Shown one piece after another: positions 37,904 through 49,440 of a stretch of DNA of 64,000 nt. Location of the stretch: NCBI RefSeq assembly GCF_029873635.1, contig NC_080422.1, positions 3,266,001-3,330,000 on the forward strand, read 5' to 3'. Source of the DNA: Malania oleifera. Lineage: Eukaryota; Streptophyta; Magnoliopsida; Santalales; Ximeniaceae. Every line of letters begins with the position of its first letter. The first letter of the stretch is position 1. The notes beneath the pieces are model-generated. The model worked only from the letters and a program-made list of their open reading frames with translations. It made no database searches and was not told the origin of the DNA. Position numbers and translations under genes: made by a program.

Positions 37904-40900
37904 TCAACTGGTCGTGATTTGCCCTGAAGTTGAAATATCCTTCTCATACAGCACAATTTGTCTTTCCTGATTTTCATCTTCTTCTGGTAATTCCTCCGAA
38001 TGTTCGACCCAGCCATGGAGCAAAGCCATGTCCTCCACCTGCACCTTCACTACATCGGATCGAACGCCAATGTCAGTAGCATATTTGCTCATGCAGTACA
38101 TACCAGCTGTTGCTGTAGCCACACCCACAGGACTGGTCATTAAAAACTTGAGGGGAGAAGAAAGAATGGCTGCCAATGGAGCACCAATGAATGAGGAAGC
38201 TTGACCGCTCCTTCCTAAACCTGTGCTGTCAACCACCAGAAGACCTGTTTTGCAATACATTGCAAAATCCTCACAATTATTCTTAAAAACGTCATAGTTT
38301 CCGAACCCATTTTGAAGGAGAAACATGGCTCTATGCACTACTGCTTCTGGCGGATCAGATTGGGCAATAGTACAGGTGCCTCCTCGTAGTTTAGTAAGGA
38401 AGACAGAAGAGGCAACTCCATATTCAAAGAGATAAAGTGATCCATTACCAAGGAAGCAATCCAGGCAAGAGAGGATAACCCCACTCCCAGGTTGTCGAAA
38501 ACCACAATCAGGGAAAGTTGGACATATCGGCTGGTGCTTTGAGCTTGAAGCAGGGAATCTGCTAGATGAAACTGAACTTGTTAGAGAGGAGCTAAGAGGA
38601 GGATTCCGACTTGAATGCTGTTCATTTGTAAAATGAACCACTTTGCTTCCCCCAACATAGATGCCTGCACAGATTTGGATGCAAATGTAAAATGGAAATT
38701 GAGAAGGGCACTGTTATTCTTTTAGCAGGATATTTGTTTTTTGAGCATAATTATACAAAACTATGCATCCAGCTATTCATATAAGGTATTTTGGGGTGAA
38801 ACAGATTTGGTAGAACTACCAAAATTCAAACTACAGTGAATTTTGCACGAGTATGGGAACACGAAAAGAAACAAACAAACATGTTTGAGAAAAACTTCAC
38901 CACACAAAGGAAGAAGCAAGATGCCTGTTTATTTACAGTATTATAGAACTTTTACTATTATATCATTGCTTGTGAATATTATATTTCATTTTTGAGTTTA
39001 ACCAAGAATAATGCATATAATCAAATTCAATGAGATAAGTACGTCTTGAAGTTCAATCCTGAGGCCCACTGATATGGGGTTAGAGTTTGGGCATTCTGCA
39101 ATACCACTGTTTGATTGATAGAAAATTCTCTCCTCCCTTGCCCACAGAAATTTTGCTTTTGCTTGTTCAGCTGCTTCACTACTGTATTTGATTTAGAGTT
39201 TGTCCATAAGACAAATGCAAAATTTGAGAGATACCAAGGTGATGTAGGACGCCAGCAGAAATATAAACATAGAGAGGGAATTAAGGAAGAGGAAGGGAAA
39301 TAGGAGAAAAGAAGAGGAAATAGGACGAGAGAGAGGGAGAGAGAGTTTTGGGGTGGGGGGGGGGGGGGGGGGGGGAGCAAAACACCGATGAGTTCAAATG
39401 TGATTAAGCTGTACCAATGTTTTAAAAAGGCGAAGGCATAATGCGAGGTGTTTTAATCCTCAAAAGGTGAGGCATAAGCCTTAAGGCAGTTGGGGCGTAA
39501 GCCTTTTGAGAATTTGTTTTATAAGATAAAAACTTGTTAAATAAATTATATACATTTAAAATAAAGTAAAAACTAAGAAAATCACAAATATAATGTAAAA
39601 AAGAAAAACTAGATGTACTTTAAAAAAAATACTTGTTGGCCATTCAAAAATTGCTAACTTGAATACATAACATAAATCATGACAAGAGATAGCTATACCA
39701 TTACAAAGTTCAAACTATTTTCATGACATAAGATACAAGTCCAGTTATTTTGGAAAGGTTGAGGTTCAAGAGTTTTAGAAATAAACTCATATTATGACAT
39801 TCCTTTTGTACAAACATGTAGTTAAAATTTTCTAACCAATTCGAACTTGAGAATCACACACCCAAAATACGTAAGCCTCAACTAAAAAGGTGCAAAAGGC
39901 GTGATTTTTGTATAAATGTGTAAGAATTAGCATGTAATACATTAGCCTTTTTGGAATTTGGTATTTTTTATTGAGCCTCAAGGCATTTTAAGCATGTCTT
40001 GCCTTGAGGCGAGCCTCGATTGAGCCTTTTAAAACACTGAGCTGTAACATACACTTCAACTATCAAACTATATAAAACTCTTATCTCCAAACTTCTTGCT
40101 GAGATGGCTGATCCCTTACATCAAGAGGAAGCACCAAGATCAACACTTGCCATCATAATGGATGATGACTCATCTGAGGGAGAGAAATACCCTACAATTA
40201 ACTAAAACACATAATTACAAATTAACCCCTACATAACAGAAAATAAGAGAGCAAACAAAAAACTAATGCATGCATATTGTCCTCAATCTAAGTTGAAAAT
40301 AAGTATGCTGATAGGCAGCCTAAATGGGCGGTCCTTCATTATACGCCCTAGGGAATTTGCACTGGATAGTGTAGCTGCATGTATAGATCTAATAACTTAG
40401 GAGCACTCTCACAAACATCCTCAGTAAGGCATGTAGAATCCAAAGAGGGGCATCCTCTCCACTGAACCAAATAATGCCAAAAATCACCCCGAGAAGTAAA
40501 CACAAACCCATCATCCAGAATAGACTCCATTGTCCTATGGCTAAGAAATGGAAGAATCTTGTGGAAATGCCGACTCTGCATGGGTACTAAATAATAAAGC
40601 AGGAGGCTAAAAGGTGCCTCAGGTGTCAAATCCTCCACACAAAAACTGGATTAATGGTCATATAATCGAGCAAATCAATTAAATATGAATCAGGTCCAAG
40701 TTTCTGAATGATGGAGACAAGACCATTGGCAAAAGCATGGAGCTTTTTAAAATAATTTCTGGGGTAGGTATAGGTCCAATGTGAACCATGACACTGTCAC
40801 CCACATTAAATTCTCTAGCTCTATGATGGACATCTGCAGCAAGCTCGTAAACATATAACTCATGGCAAGTTTCCCCGTAACCTCAGTGTGCAACTAATGG

Positions 40901-43900
40901 AAGTGAAAAACAAAATGAAAAGCAGGTTTAACACAAGCATTTGGTGGGCCAAGGAACAAGATCAATGGGTACATGGAGTTTATAACCAAGTACATGCTCA
41001 AAGGGACTCTTCCTATAGATTTATTCACAGAATTATAATAAGCAAACTCAATATGGGTAGCTCTAATTCCCAATTGCCCGATTTTTGTCCTACTAAACAT
41101 CGAAGGAGGTGTTTGTTTGAGGCATCTTTCAAGGTTTCCGAAAATGCTTACGTTTGTTTGAGTATTGAGAATTTGATGTGATAAGAATGTTCACATTTCT
41201 GGGAATGAAAGGATTTCCATGAAACATGGACATGCTATTCCCACACAACCCCCCCCCCCCCCCTCCCCCCTAAATGAGTAAATTTCATGGGAATCCTATT
41301 TTTTAAACCAAATTGGCCTCACTATTTTGGCTTTTAGACAATAATACCCCTATAAATATAAAATATTTAAAATGTTAATCACAAACATTAATAAGAAAAT
41401 TTTAATTAATATTTAATTAGACAATATGTAAATTTTATATTAAAGGTGTTAATATTTATGTTAAGACACTAAGTACAATTGCAATTAGTCTCATCCTAGT
41501 CATAAAATTTCCACAAGCTTACTCCCAATTTCACAAAATAACCACCAAAAATAAAGGCACTGGCAGGCTGAATTTATCCTTCAAAATGTGAATCGATTAA
41601 TCGAACATGATAAAATAGTTTTCTATCATACATCTTCAGAATCTCTTGAAGAAAGGCAAAATCTCATGGCAGGAACAAAATTTCTCGCAATTCCAAAAGC
41701 CGCATAAGTTGCTGGAAGTTTTTCACATGTTTGACGTTTGTTGGGTAGCCTGCACGTGGAGCATGACTGCAACTGCCAGAAAGGGCCTCTGGCAATGTTT
41801 TTTTTTTTTTAATGCCAGTGGATCAAGGTCTGGTGAGAATGGTGGCGGTGGTGTGTCAAGAAAAATCCAGGAAAGGTGGGAATTTGAGGGTTGGTGGCTG
41901 GAACATCTTCAGATGGCATGTGGGATCAACATGAGGACAGATGATGAAGAAAATTTAGGGGAAGGCCTTTCAGGGGGTTCTAGGGTTGATGGTGGTGGAG
42001 GGATAGCAAGTGTTTGACAAATGTCGTGTTGGAAACTCTAGTGCATGACAGTAATTTTGTGAAGAATTTGCAGTGCAGCAATGCCTTTGGTTTTGAATGT
42101 TCCGTGAATGCCTCATGTATAGTGTTGAAATTGTTCAGTTTGCAACAATTTTGGAGATATTGCAAGTGAACGAAATGGCGACAGCTTGCTTGATGCTGTG
42201 GCAGCAAAATGTTTGGTTTGATGGACATGGCTATGGCATGGCAATCATGGTTTACCAAATTGATATAGGACAGCAGAAAAAACAGAAATAGAGAGAGGGA
42301 GTTAAGGGAGAGAAAGGGCAAAAAGAAGAGACAAGGAAAAGAAAAGAAGTAAAAGAAGAAGGGACAAAGAAGAAAGAGAAGGGTGAGGCTGCACAACCAA
42401 AAGTATATATACCCTATAATTAACTCAAAACACATAATTACAAATTAACCCCAACATAATTGAAAATTACACAAACACAGAAATTCATGCAAATTATCTA
42501 AAATCTATGATGAAAATAAGTATGCTGAGTAGGTAGCCTAAATGGAGGCAAGGTCTATGCCATTTCATTGAGCAGAAAAAATCATTCCCCTAAATCTGAA
42601 TTTGTTTAAGGACAATGTTTTAAGGCACAAAGGCATAAGGTGAGGCATTTTAACCCTTAAGAGGCGAGGGATAAGTATTGACGCATCAAAGCATAAGCCT
42701 TTCAAGAATTGTTTTTAGATAAAAATATGTAAATAAATTGCATATAAAAATAAGAAAATTTGGAAAAGTAATATATATATATATATAATCTAAAAGAGAC
42801 CTGGTATTAAACACTTATGTTAGATCGAAAAATGAAAAGACATCAAAGGATTAATGGAAAGGAGGTAATGTCCGTCAATTAAAACAGGGGGTTAGCACAC
42901 CCATCTTTACTCCCTACTAACATATCCCATAGCCAAAATGTAGCCCCTACGATCCAAATAAATATCCATTAGTAGGGAAATCAATAAGAAGGTATACCGA
43001 ATGTCAATAAAAAGACTCCACTAAGGAAGGTAAAACATCGCATCTCATCCTCACTCTTTTACTGTTGTGATCATACAATCCTTCTAAATTCCCTGACTTA
43101 GGCATCAAACCCAGAGTACACTTAGGGTCTTTCGAGACATTTTTCTCCCATTTTTGGCAGGTGATTGAAGTCGTGATTAATCCAAATTCTCCCAGACAAA
43201 TTTTGGCAACAACAGTTGGTGTCATTTGTAGGAAGCTTGAAAATATTTCTTTCTAAAACTCAATCATGGTTGCATCATGCAATTCTGAGTCCGAACGCAT
43301 TGCTAGGGATCAATCGCACCAATCGATTCACTCCCCACCACTAGATAATTTGTCACAAATTGTACCTTTAGACCAATTTCTAGCCTTCCAAGAAGGGTGG
43401 TAGACTTCAGCACACCTTATGAGCCTTGTTCAAGGAGAGGAAGAGACGTTGAAAGAGTTCATGCGTCGTTTTACCAAAGCAACTATGGAGATCAAAAGTC
43501 TGGACCACAAAATAACAATAGCCGCCTTGACAACGACTTTGCAACCTTATAACTTCCTCAATTCCAGGGGAAGAGACCCTTGTCCGATATGGGAGAGCTA
43601 ATGGCACAAGCCCAGAAATATATCAATTTGGAGAAGGTTATCACCACAAAAAGAAGCAGATGAGATTTTTATTTTTATTTAAAAAAAAAAAACATATTAG
43701 AGATGCTAATAAAATCGTGGAGGGGTGAGTAAAGAAACATGCCTCTAGTAAAGATTTCCCTTATAAATATGGAGAATAAGAGTCGGGGAGAGGGACTATT
43801 CATAGGAAAAATAGAGGTGGCATGAATCACAAGGTTTTGTGAGATGCAAATCATGCTAGGGAAATCATGCTAGCAAAACAGCAACTACTCGGCAAAAAAT

Positions 43901-46900
43901 TGGCCCATCTAATGAGCTCTGCTCATTAGGAACAAAGAAATAGATACTAGTCGGTAAAAAATTGGCCCAATTAAGGAGCATCACTCATAAGGCCCAAATA
44001 TGTCCATCTAATGAGCGATGAGCATTGCTCATAAGACAACAAGAGAGGGGCACTGCTTGACAAAAAATTGGCTCATCTGATGAGTACTGCTCATGAGATA
44101 ACAAGAACTAAGCACTGCTCAGCAAAGTACAAGGCCATTTGATGAGCATCGCTTATGAGGCAATAGAGATGACCATTGCTCGACAAAAAGTTGACTGATG
44201 ATAAGCATCGCTCATGAGGCTCATAAAAGCTCATTTGATGAGCACTACTCATAAGACAACACGAGACAGACGCTGCTCAACAAAAAATTGGTTCATTTGA
44301 TTAGTACCGCTCATGAGACAACAAGAGACGGATACTGCTCGACAAAAAATTGGCTCATCTAATGAGCACTGTTCATGAGGCAGCAAGAGACGAGCACTGT
44401 GTGACAAAGTACACACCCATTTGATGAGCACCGCTTATAAGGCAACAAGAAACGGGCACTACTTGGTAGAGTATTGGCCCATCTGTGAGCACCACTCATG
44501 AGGCCCAAAGATGTCTATCTGATGATTTAATCTCATTCTTGTGAAAGGAGTTATAGTAAAATGCAATATATTCTCGAGCCAAAAAGGTAACTTTAAGACT
44601 CGAGAGTAGGGGGACAATTGGTATAACCAAAAAGAGACTCTAACATTAAACTCAACATTAACTTATGTGAGACCAAAAAATGATAAGATATCAAAGGATT
44701 AATGGAAAGGAGGTAACATCCGTCAATTAAAGCAAGGGATTAGCACACTAATCTTTACTCCTTAGTAACATATCCATAACCAAAACGTAACCACTAGGAT
44801 ACAAATAAACATCCATTAGTAGGAAAATCAATAAGGAGGTATACCTCAAATGCCTATAAAAAGGTCTCCCTAAGGAAGGTAACATATTGCATCTAATCCT
44901 TACTCACTCTTTACGATTGCGATCATATAATCCTTCCAAATTCCCTAACTTAGGCATTAGAGCGATCCCCAGAGCACACCTCAAGTCTTTGAAGCCATTT
45001 TTCTTTCTTTCTTGGCAAGTAATTGAAGTCGTGATTGATCCAAATTCTTCCACACAAATTTTGGCAGCAACATATATATATACAACAGTCTTTCTTTATG
45101 CGTTTTGGGCATTAGAATTTCCTATGCACCCCAATCCAGGTCTGCACTTGCACGCCATCCAACCATGCCACTACTTCTTATCTTCTAGAAAAACACCTCC
45201 CATTAGTGTAGCACCCAACCCAAAATCCACCTTTCCATCATTTTCGGCGAATAACGAGAACCCTAATCCCATATTTTTTGACCAATCAACAACTTGCACC
45301 AAAAATCCACTTTTCCATCATTCTCGGCGAACAGAAAAACCCTCAACCCTATATTTCTCAACCATCAATCTACAACTCAAACCCAAAATCCACCTTTTGA
45401 TCATCTCCAGCAAATAGCGAGAGCCCTAAACTCCATATTTTCCGCCAATCTACAACTTGCACATCATTTCCGACGTCGATTAGAAAGGAGAAATGAATTT
45501 CTTGTTTTTAGTGTTAATGAGGGTGGAGGCATTGACATGGACACCGACCAATGTTTTTAGCATTCTAGTTGGTGAGTACCTGTAATAGCTGAGGTGGAGG
45601 GAGCTATTGTTGGTGGTGGTGTTATGAATTCAAGCGTGGAATTGGACAGTGATGGTGAAGTGCGTTCTAGTCGAATTGGGGTGTGCATTGATAGGTGTCA
45701 TGGGCCAAACTTGTTCGGGGTAATATGCTAGCCTATAATGCTTGTATTGAGTGCCATGGTATGAGTTACCATCATGTAAATTCTAGTACAAGCTTTATGC
45801 TTTGAGTAGTTGTAAGACTTAGTGGAAAAGGAGAGTATAACTCCTTGGACAATTTGATGTTTTCTAGTACTAGAGCTAAAATAGCATATAAATCTCTTTA
45901 GGGGAGGGTGAGTGCTTATCAATCTTGTAAAACTCACTAGCATTTCTTCACCGTGTTTAACCTACTTGCTTCCCTCACTAAACACATGTTGCTTAGGGAG
46001 GTGGTGTTAATGAATTACATTACTTCAATGTTTACTGCTTGCTTGCAATTGGTTTTCGTTAGTTGCTTACCTTCCGCTTACTTACAATCAACTGCTGTGA
46101 ATGTTTCTTGTGGTAAATCGCGGTAATCTTTGGTTGCCTAGTTAAAAAAGAATGTTTTAGCTAGAGTCACATGATCCTTCACAAGGTGTGAAGTATTCGG
46201 CCTATGACTAAGATGCTTTTTGGGTGAAGATAAGATGCAACGTGTCGAGATTTGAATGGCATGCACAGAGGAAAGCTGTTGTGTGCATATATATATAAAT
46301 ATAATATTTGTAAATTACTTGTTGGCTTTCCAAAAAGTATTAAATTTAGTTAATTAAATGAATCATGCCAAGAGATAGTTATAACATTAAATAGTTCAAA
46401 TTATTTTCAAGATGCAACCCTTAATTAAATCAACTCATATTACAACATTCATATAAACTTGTACTTAAAGTTTTCCAGCCAAATCTAACTTAAGATTCAC
46501 ACACCAAAATGTGTAAGCCTTAATTTGAAAGCACAAAATGTCTTTTGTGCAAATGTTGCCTTGGTGTATAATGTATTAGCATTTTGGGGATTGATATTTT
46601 AGACTAAGCCTCAAGGCATTTTAGGCATGCCTTGTCTTGAGATAAGCGTCAATAGGAGCCTCAATTGATCCTTTTAAAACATTGGTCTAAAGAAAGGCTA
46701 ACTGCATCAAAATTGCAGTTTACTATTTTCAATTTACTGCAGTGGATTCATTGGAATCATTTCTCCCATGGATAGATGTTTTCAGTAAAAGTTTGCATTA
46801 GGGAGCATAGAGATATACAAAACAAAAATCAAACCATTGTGTACAAGATTATCAAAGCAATAAATCAATATTTTAGATAAAGTTTTATGGGTAAACGTGT

Positions 46901-48024
46901 AGTACCACAATGGGTTTTGCCACAATTGTTATACACCAAAGAATTATTCTAAAATTAGAAATAAACTGCTTTGGGAGCATTGAATGTTGTATTACACCTA
47001 CTCAAATACTTGCTATCATGAAACACGCCCTGAGGCAGCTAATGAAAATAACAAAGAAAGGTCGAAAACAAATTACGTGATTTGTTAGCATGCTTTGTGA
47101 AACCTCCACTCTCAGCTGCAAATATATATAGCCCCCATGTAAACGAACCGTAAAACACCCATACCCTCATGCTGCATTTGGGAGAATAAATTTCGGGCTT
47201 TGATTTTGGATTTGGATGAATTTGGACAAAATTCAATACAATTTTATATCTCAACTTTTTCAAACCCACATAAATCCAAATCTAAGAACTCTCTCAAGCA
47301 TAGGATCATACAACTCTATAATGACACAACATTCCATACTACATTGCAGGGTACAACCCGATGCATCGCTGGCCTTTTCTATGTTTGAGGTTCGTGAAGA
47401 GGGGGAGGAACCTGAACCGCCACTTACAGACTTCAAGAATATAACCAATTCTAAAATCAAGGCTAGAAATTCAAGCTTCCAAATACAAGGGGAGAGTTTG
47501 GGCACCTAAAAAATAATAAAAATAAATAACGACATTATTAGAGTAGAGAAAGCTCAGATTCCAGTGCAAACCTTACAATTTGAAAGATTTTGGTTGATCC
47601 CCTGATGGTTCAAGTCTAGGAAAATTTTAATATGTACCCAGGTCATGGATCCACTAGAAGAGAGGGGAAAACCCGCAAAATATTTTAATTTTTATTGCCA
47701 AAACACAAAAGAAACAGCCAAATTAAGCACTGGGAAAAAACCCAGAAGATGGGTCCGCCATTGATGAAACCCAAGGCAGTTAACGGGGAGACAGAAATCA
47801 CAGAACCCAAAGCGGCATTCACATTGACAAAGCCAATTACACGAAACCCACATTCCATAATCATGCAGAAAATGAGATAGTCAACCAGGGAGAGAAATTA
47901 AAGAAGTGGGAAATAGTAATTGAGTAGTACCGTGGTGGGAGTAGGTGAAGACGGCTCTCCAAGTGTAGATATGGTCGCCGGCATTGATCTGTTCTCTTTC
48001 AACTCTGTGGGTGAGGAAACCCAT
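37904..48024 (-). CDS. LRAT/NC-domain protein, two exons with a 9.3-kb intron
   Basis: Exon 1 (48024 down to 47931, 94 bases) encodes [20 protein letters not shown] and on to FTYSHHG. Exon 2 (38664 down to 37904) continues [11 protein letters not shown] to the TGA. The intron has GT at 47930 and AG at 38665, and the split glycine codon joins in phase, giving 284 residues, close to plant family members. The fold is the NlpC/P60-like LRAT domain: the HHGIYVGG motif supplies the histidine (about residues 30-31), and NCEDFAMYC supplies the likely nucleophile Cys162. A glycine- and alanine-rich hydrophobic stretch ([20 protein letters not shown] onward) could be a membrane segment. Animal relatives are acyltransferases or phospholipases; the plant substrate is not established. 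The frame is open throughout, so the gene looks intact. The long intron is full of transposons. Confidence 0.9.
39040..42560 (-). mobile_element. Old Ty3/gypsy remnant with chromodomain, inside the LRAT intron
   Basis: The minus strand at 40348-40638 encodes a chromodomain-like end ([34 protein letters not shown]), and 40900-41100 encodes integrase C-terminal motifs ([16 protein letters not shown]). Two blocks of similar sequence flank this: 39210-39340 with 40160-40345 on the left, and 42240-42560 on the right (shared catagagaggga-type and cataattacaaattaacccc motifs). These may be the remains of the LTRs, the left one split by a MITE. The element is broken in many places and old; most of gag and pol is not recognisable. 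Confidence 0.65.
39415..40039. mobile_element. hAT-type MITE (625 bp), copy 1
   Basis: The ends are inverted repeats (left CAATGTTTTAAAAAGGC, right end reading CAGTGTTTTAAAAGGC on the other strand). Flanks are agctgtac (39407-39414) and agctgtaa (40040-40047), an eight-base target duplication with one difference. Both features fit the hAT superfamily. The ends also carry short repeated motifs such as gcctcaaggca. There is no transposase, so it is non-autonomous. Confidence 0.8.
42784..45072 (+). mobile_element. Non-autonomous LTR retrotransposon (LARD-like) inside MITE copy 2
   Basis: Two direct repeats of about 430-455 bp (about 42784-43214 and 44619-45072, both ending GGCA.CAACA or similar) flank a 1.4-kb internal region. 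A purine tract (gagagtagggggaca) precedes the right LTR, giving the plus orientation. The internal part starts with a gag-like frame (about 43419-43601; [20 protein letters not shown]) and then becomes a minisatellite. There is no pol, so mobility would depend on another element. The LTRs differ noticeably from each other, so it is old. It inserted into a (TA)n run, which hides its target duplication. Confidence 0.75.
43870..44530. repeat. Minisatellite of hairpin-forming units (about 62-66 bp, about ten copies)
   Basis: Each unit contains a version of gatgagcactgctcatgaggc, in which ATGAGCA and TGCTCAT are inverted around one base, followed by caacaagagacgggcactgc and cgacaaaaaattggc. Copies differ by point changes and small gaps, but the inverted arms recur in most of them. 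It fills the internal region of the LARD-like element. Confidence 0.85.
45219..45460. repeat. Three tandem units of about 80 bp
   Basis: Units starting near 45219, 45300 and 45381 read roughly ccaaaatccacctttccatc, then tcggcgaa, agaaccct, and atatttt. They are imperfect. They lie between the LARD-like element and the solo LTR; the open frames over them appear to be repeat artefacts. Confidence 0.75.
45696..46210 (+). mobile_element. Old solo LTR related to the chromovirus at 10.6 kb
   Basis: The sequence follows the 520-bp LTR of the chromovirus along its whole length (start TGTCATGGGCC, shared ctctttaggggagggtgagt, gtaaaactcactagca, and ccttcacaaggtgtga near the end), but with many differences. 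No internal region adjoins it and no target duplication is clear, so it is an old, eroded solo LTR of a related element. Confidence 0.8.
46685..47930. other. Right part of the LRAT intron
   Basis: No repeat boundary or exon is recognised between the MITE copy and the exon 1 donor site. Short frames here have no protein-like pattern. Confidence 0.5.
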
Positions 48025-48375
48025 CTCACTCTCTCTCTCTCTGAGTGCGCGACTGCGCGTGTTACTGTGAGTGATGACCGAGTGAGCGCTCGGGAGTGTA
48101 GGTGGGCAGGTGTACCAGAGAGACAGAGATAGATAGGTGAGCGGACCCCAAAAATAAAAGATGCAGTGGGGAATCAATCATTTTGTATTTTGGAGAAGGA
48201 AAAGCCTTTTTTGGGGAACAGTCGGCGGCAAGAAAGCGAAAAGGCCGTTTGCTATGGATAAATGAGCAAAACGTTGTCGTTTGAGCCTCGGATTCCTCTT
48301 TAGGAGTGGAAAAGGCTTGCTCGCTTTGATTCCTTTAAAGTAAAGGATTGAGAACAGAACAACAAAAAGAACCGT
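48025..48375 (-). promoter_or_regulatory. 5' UTR and promoter region of the LRAT gene
   Basis: On the minus strand, GA-rich sequence (gagagagagagtgag) precedes the ATG at 48024, typical of plant 5' leaders. I cannot place the transcription start. The tRNA gene lies only about 350 bases further upstream on the same strand. Confidence 0.4.
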
Positions 48376-48449
48376 TGGCGTCGCCCGGACTCGAACCGGA
48401 GACCTTCAGTGTGTTAGACTGATGTGATAACCAACTACACCACGACACC
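48376..48449 (-). tRNA. tRNA-Val (anticodon AAC)
   Basis: The minus strand from 48449 folds as a cloverleaf. The acceptor stem GGTGTCG pairs with CGACGCC (one G-U), followed by discriminator A. The D arm is TGGTGTAGTTGGTTATCAC; the anticodon stem TCAGT/ACTGA closes the loop CTAACAC, giving anticodon AAC; the T arm is TCCGG-TTCGAGT-CCGGG. Box A and box B sequences are present, and a run of five T on the minus strand (48365-48369) lies about six bases downstream as a Pol III terminator. It looks functional. Confidence 0.95.
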
Positions 48450-49293
48450 GTTTGTTCTTCCCTCTCACAGATTTAGGATTAACTAATATTATTTTTGCAC
48501 AATGTTTTGGAAGTATGAATTTTAGATTCTAATTATATAAATTTGTCTAAAATATAGTATAAAATAAATTCACAGAAATTATAGTTTAATCTACGAAAAC
48601 TCATACTTCCAACTGTTTTTCTATTTATTGGGGGAAGTAATTTTTATTTTTTATTTTAAGATTTTCAAATAATTATAAAAATGTCACCATTATTTTTAAA
48701 TTTTATACAAAAATATAGAAAATAACAAAAGATATTTTTTGACTTTACTATGGCTCCTTTTGGATCAAGGATTTTATTTGGAAAAAGCAAAGGAAAGGAA
48801 GATGAGAAAGAAATTCATTTTCCATTGTATTTTCCTTCTAGGTTACATTCTATTCAAAATGAAAATTTATTTTAATATGACTAAAACTTAAGAGAAACTA
48901 AATATTAATAGCGCATAAAATCAAAATTGTATTTATACATTTGATATAATTTTTTATTTTCTTTCTCATTTTCTTTGATAACTTAACATGAAAATGCCAA
49001 CTCTTTCATATTTTCCTTTCTTTTTCTTAGTGTTTTCCTAAGTTCCCAACAAAAACTTACAAATTTGAAAAAATTAGAAAACTATGTGTCATCTTAGTAA
49101 TTATTTGAAAATTTTAAAAATGGAAAATGAAATTATCTTTTCATAAGTTGTCGAACAAGGCCAAGATTCTATGCGAACCAATGATTTTGTCCGAGAAAAT
49201 AAGAAGGGATTCAATTTCATTACTTTTTATCTTTATATCAAAGATCATTATAGACAAAAATTAGTTGTGATATTCCCAAAAATATCTTTACTG
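48450..49293. other. AT-rich intergenic sequence
   Basis: Nothing coding or repetitive is recognised. Confidence 0.6.
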
Positions 49294-49311
49294 AAAAGGA
49301 AGAAAGGTTAC

Positions 49312-49422
49312 TTTCTTCTTCTTTTTTTGGTAAAAGAGGGCGCACCTCCTAATTTTATTAGAAAACCCCTCACTTATGACGGAGGAATACCGTGATTTCA
49401 ATCTTAAGACAAAAAAAAAAAA
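49312..49422 (-). mobile_element. Very short 5'-truncated L1 insertion (about 110 bp) with 18-bp target duplication
   Basis: The body (agagggcgcacctcctaatt, then cacttatgac and ggaataccgtga) matches the 3' end of the L1 at 7965-8040. It lies between aaaaggaagaaaggttac (49294-49311) and aaaaggaagaaagattac (49423-49440), an 18-base duplication with one difference. This is a heavily truncated L1-machinery insertion on the minus strand. Confidence 0.8.
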
Positions 49423-49440
49423 AAAAGGAAGAAAGATTAC

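Larger units (their letters stand above)
42613..46684. mobile_element. hAT-type MITE, copy 2, split by later insertions
   Basis: The left part (42613 to about 42775) begins CAATGTTTTAAGGC and resembles the left end of the MITE at 39415. The right part (about 46285-46684) carries the same right-hand sequence (cttgttggc, then aaggcattttaggcatgcc and ccttttaaaacattg). The flanks gtttaagg and gtctaaag may be an eroded eight-base duplication. About 3.5 kb of later inserts separate the halves. Confidence 0.75.

Noticed and set aside
39027-39380. Minus-strand frame starting with a proline run
   Set aside because: The proline run is the G homopolymer at 39353-39375 read backwards; the rest has no protein-like features.
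43870-44530. Regularly spaced repeats resembling a CRISPR array
   Set aside because: Whole units are repeated with no unique spacers between constant repeats, and this is plant nuclear DNA inside an LTR element.
45294-45560. Open frames at 44887-45560 as a possible gene
   Set aside because: They run through an LTR and an 80-bp tandem repeat; the peptide repetition mirrors the DNA repeat.
47039-47505. Several overlapping frames near the LRAT exon 1
   Set aside because: They lie in the intron on both strands, overlap each other and show no domain or splice support.
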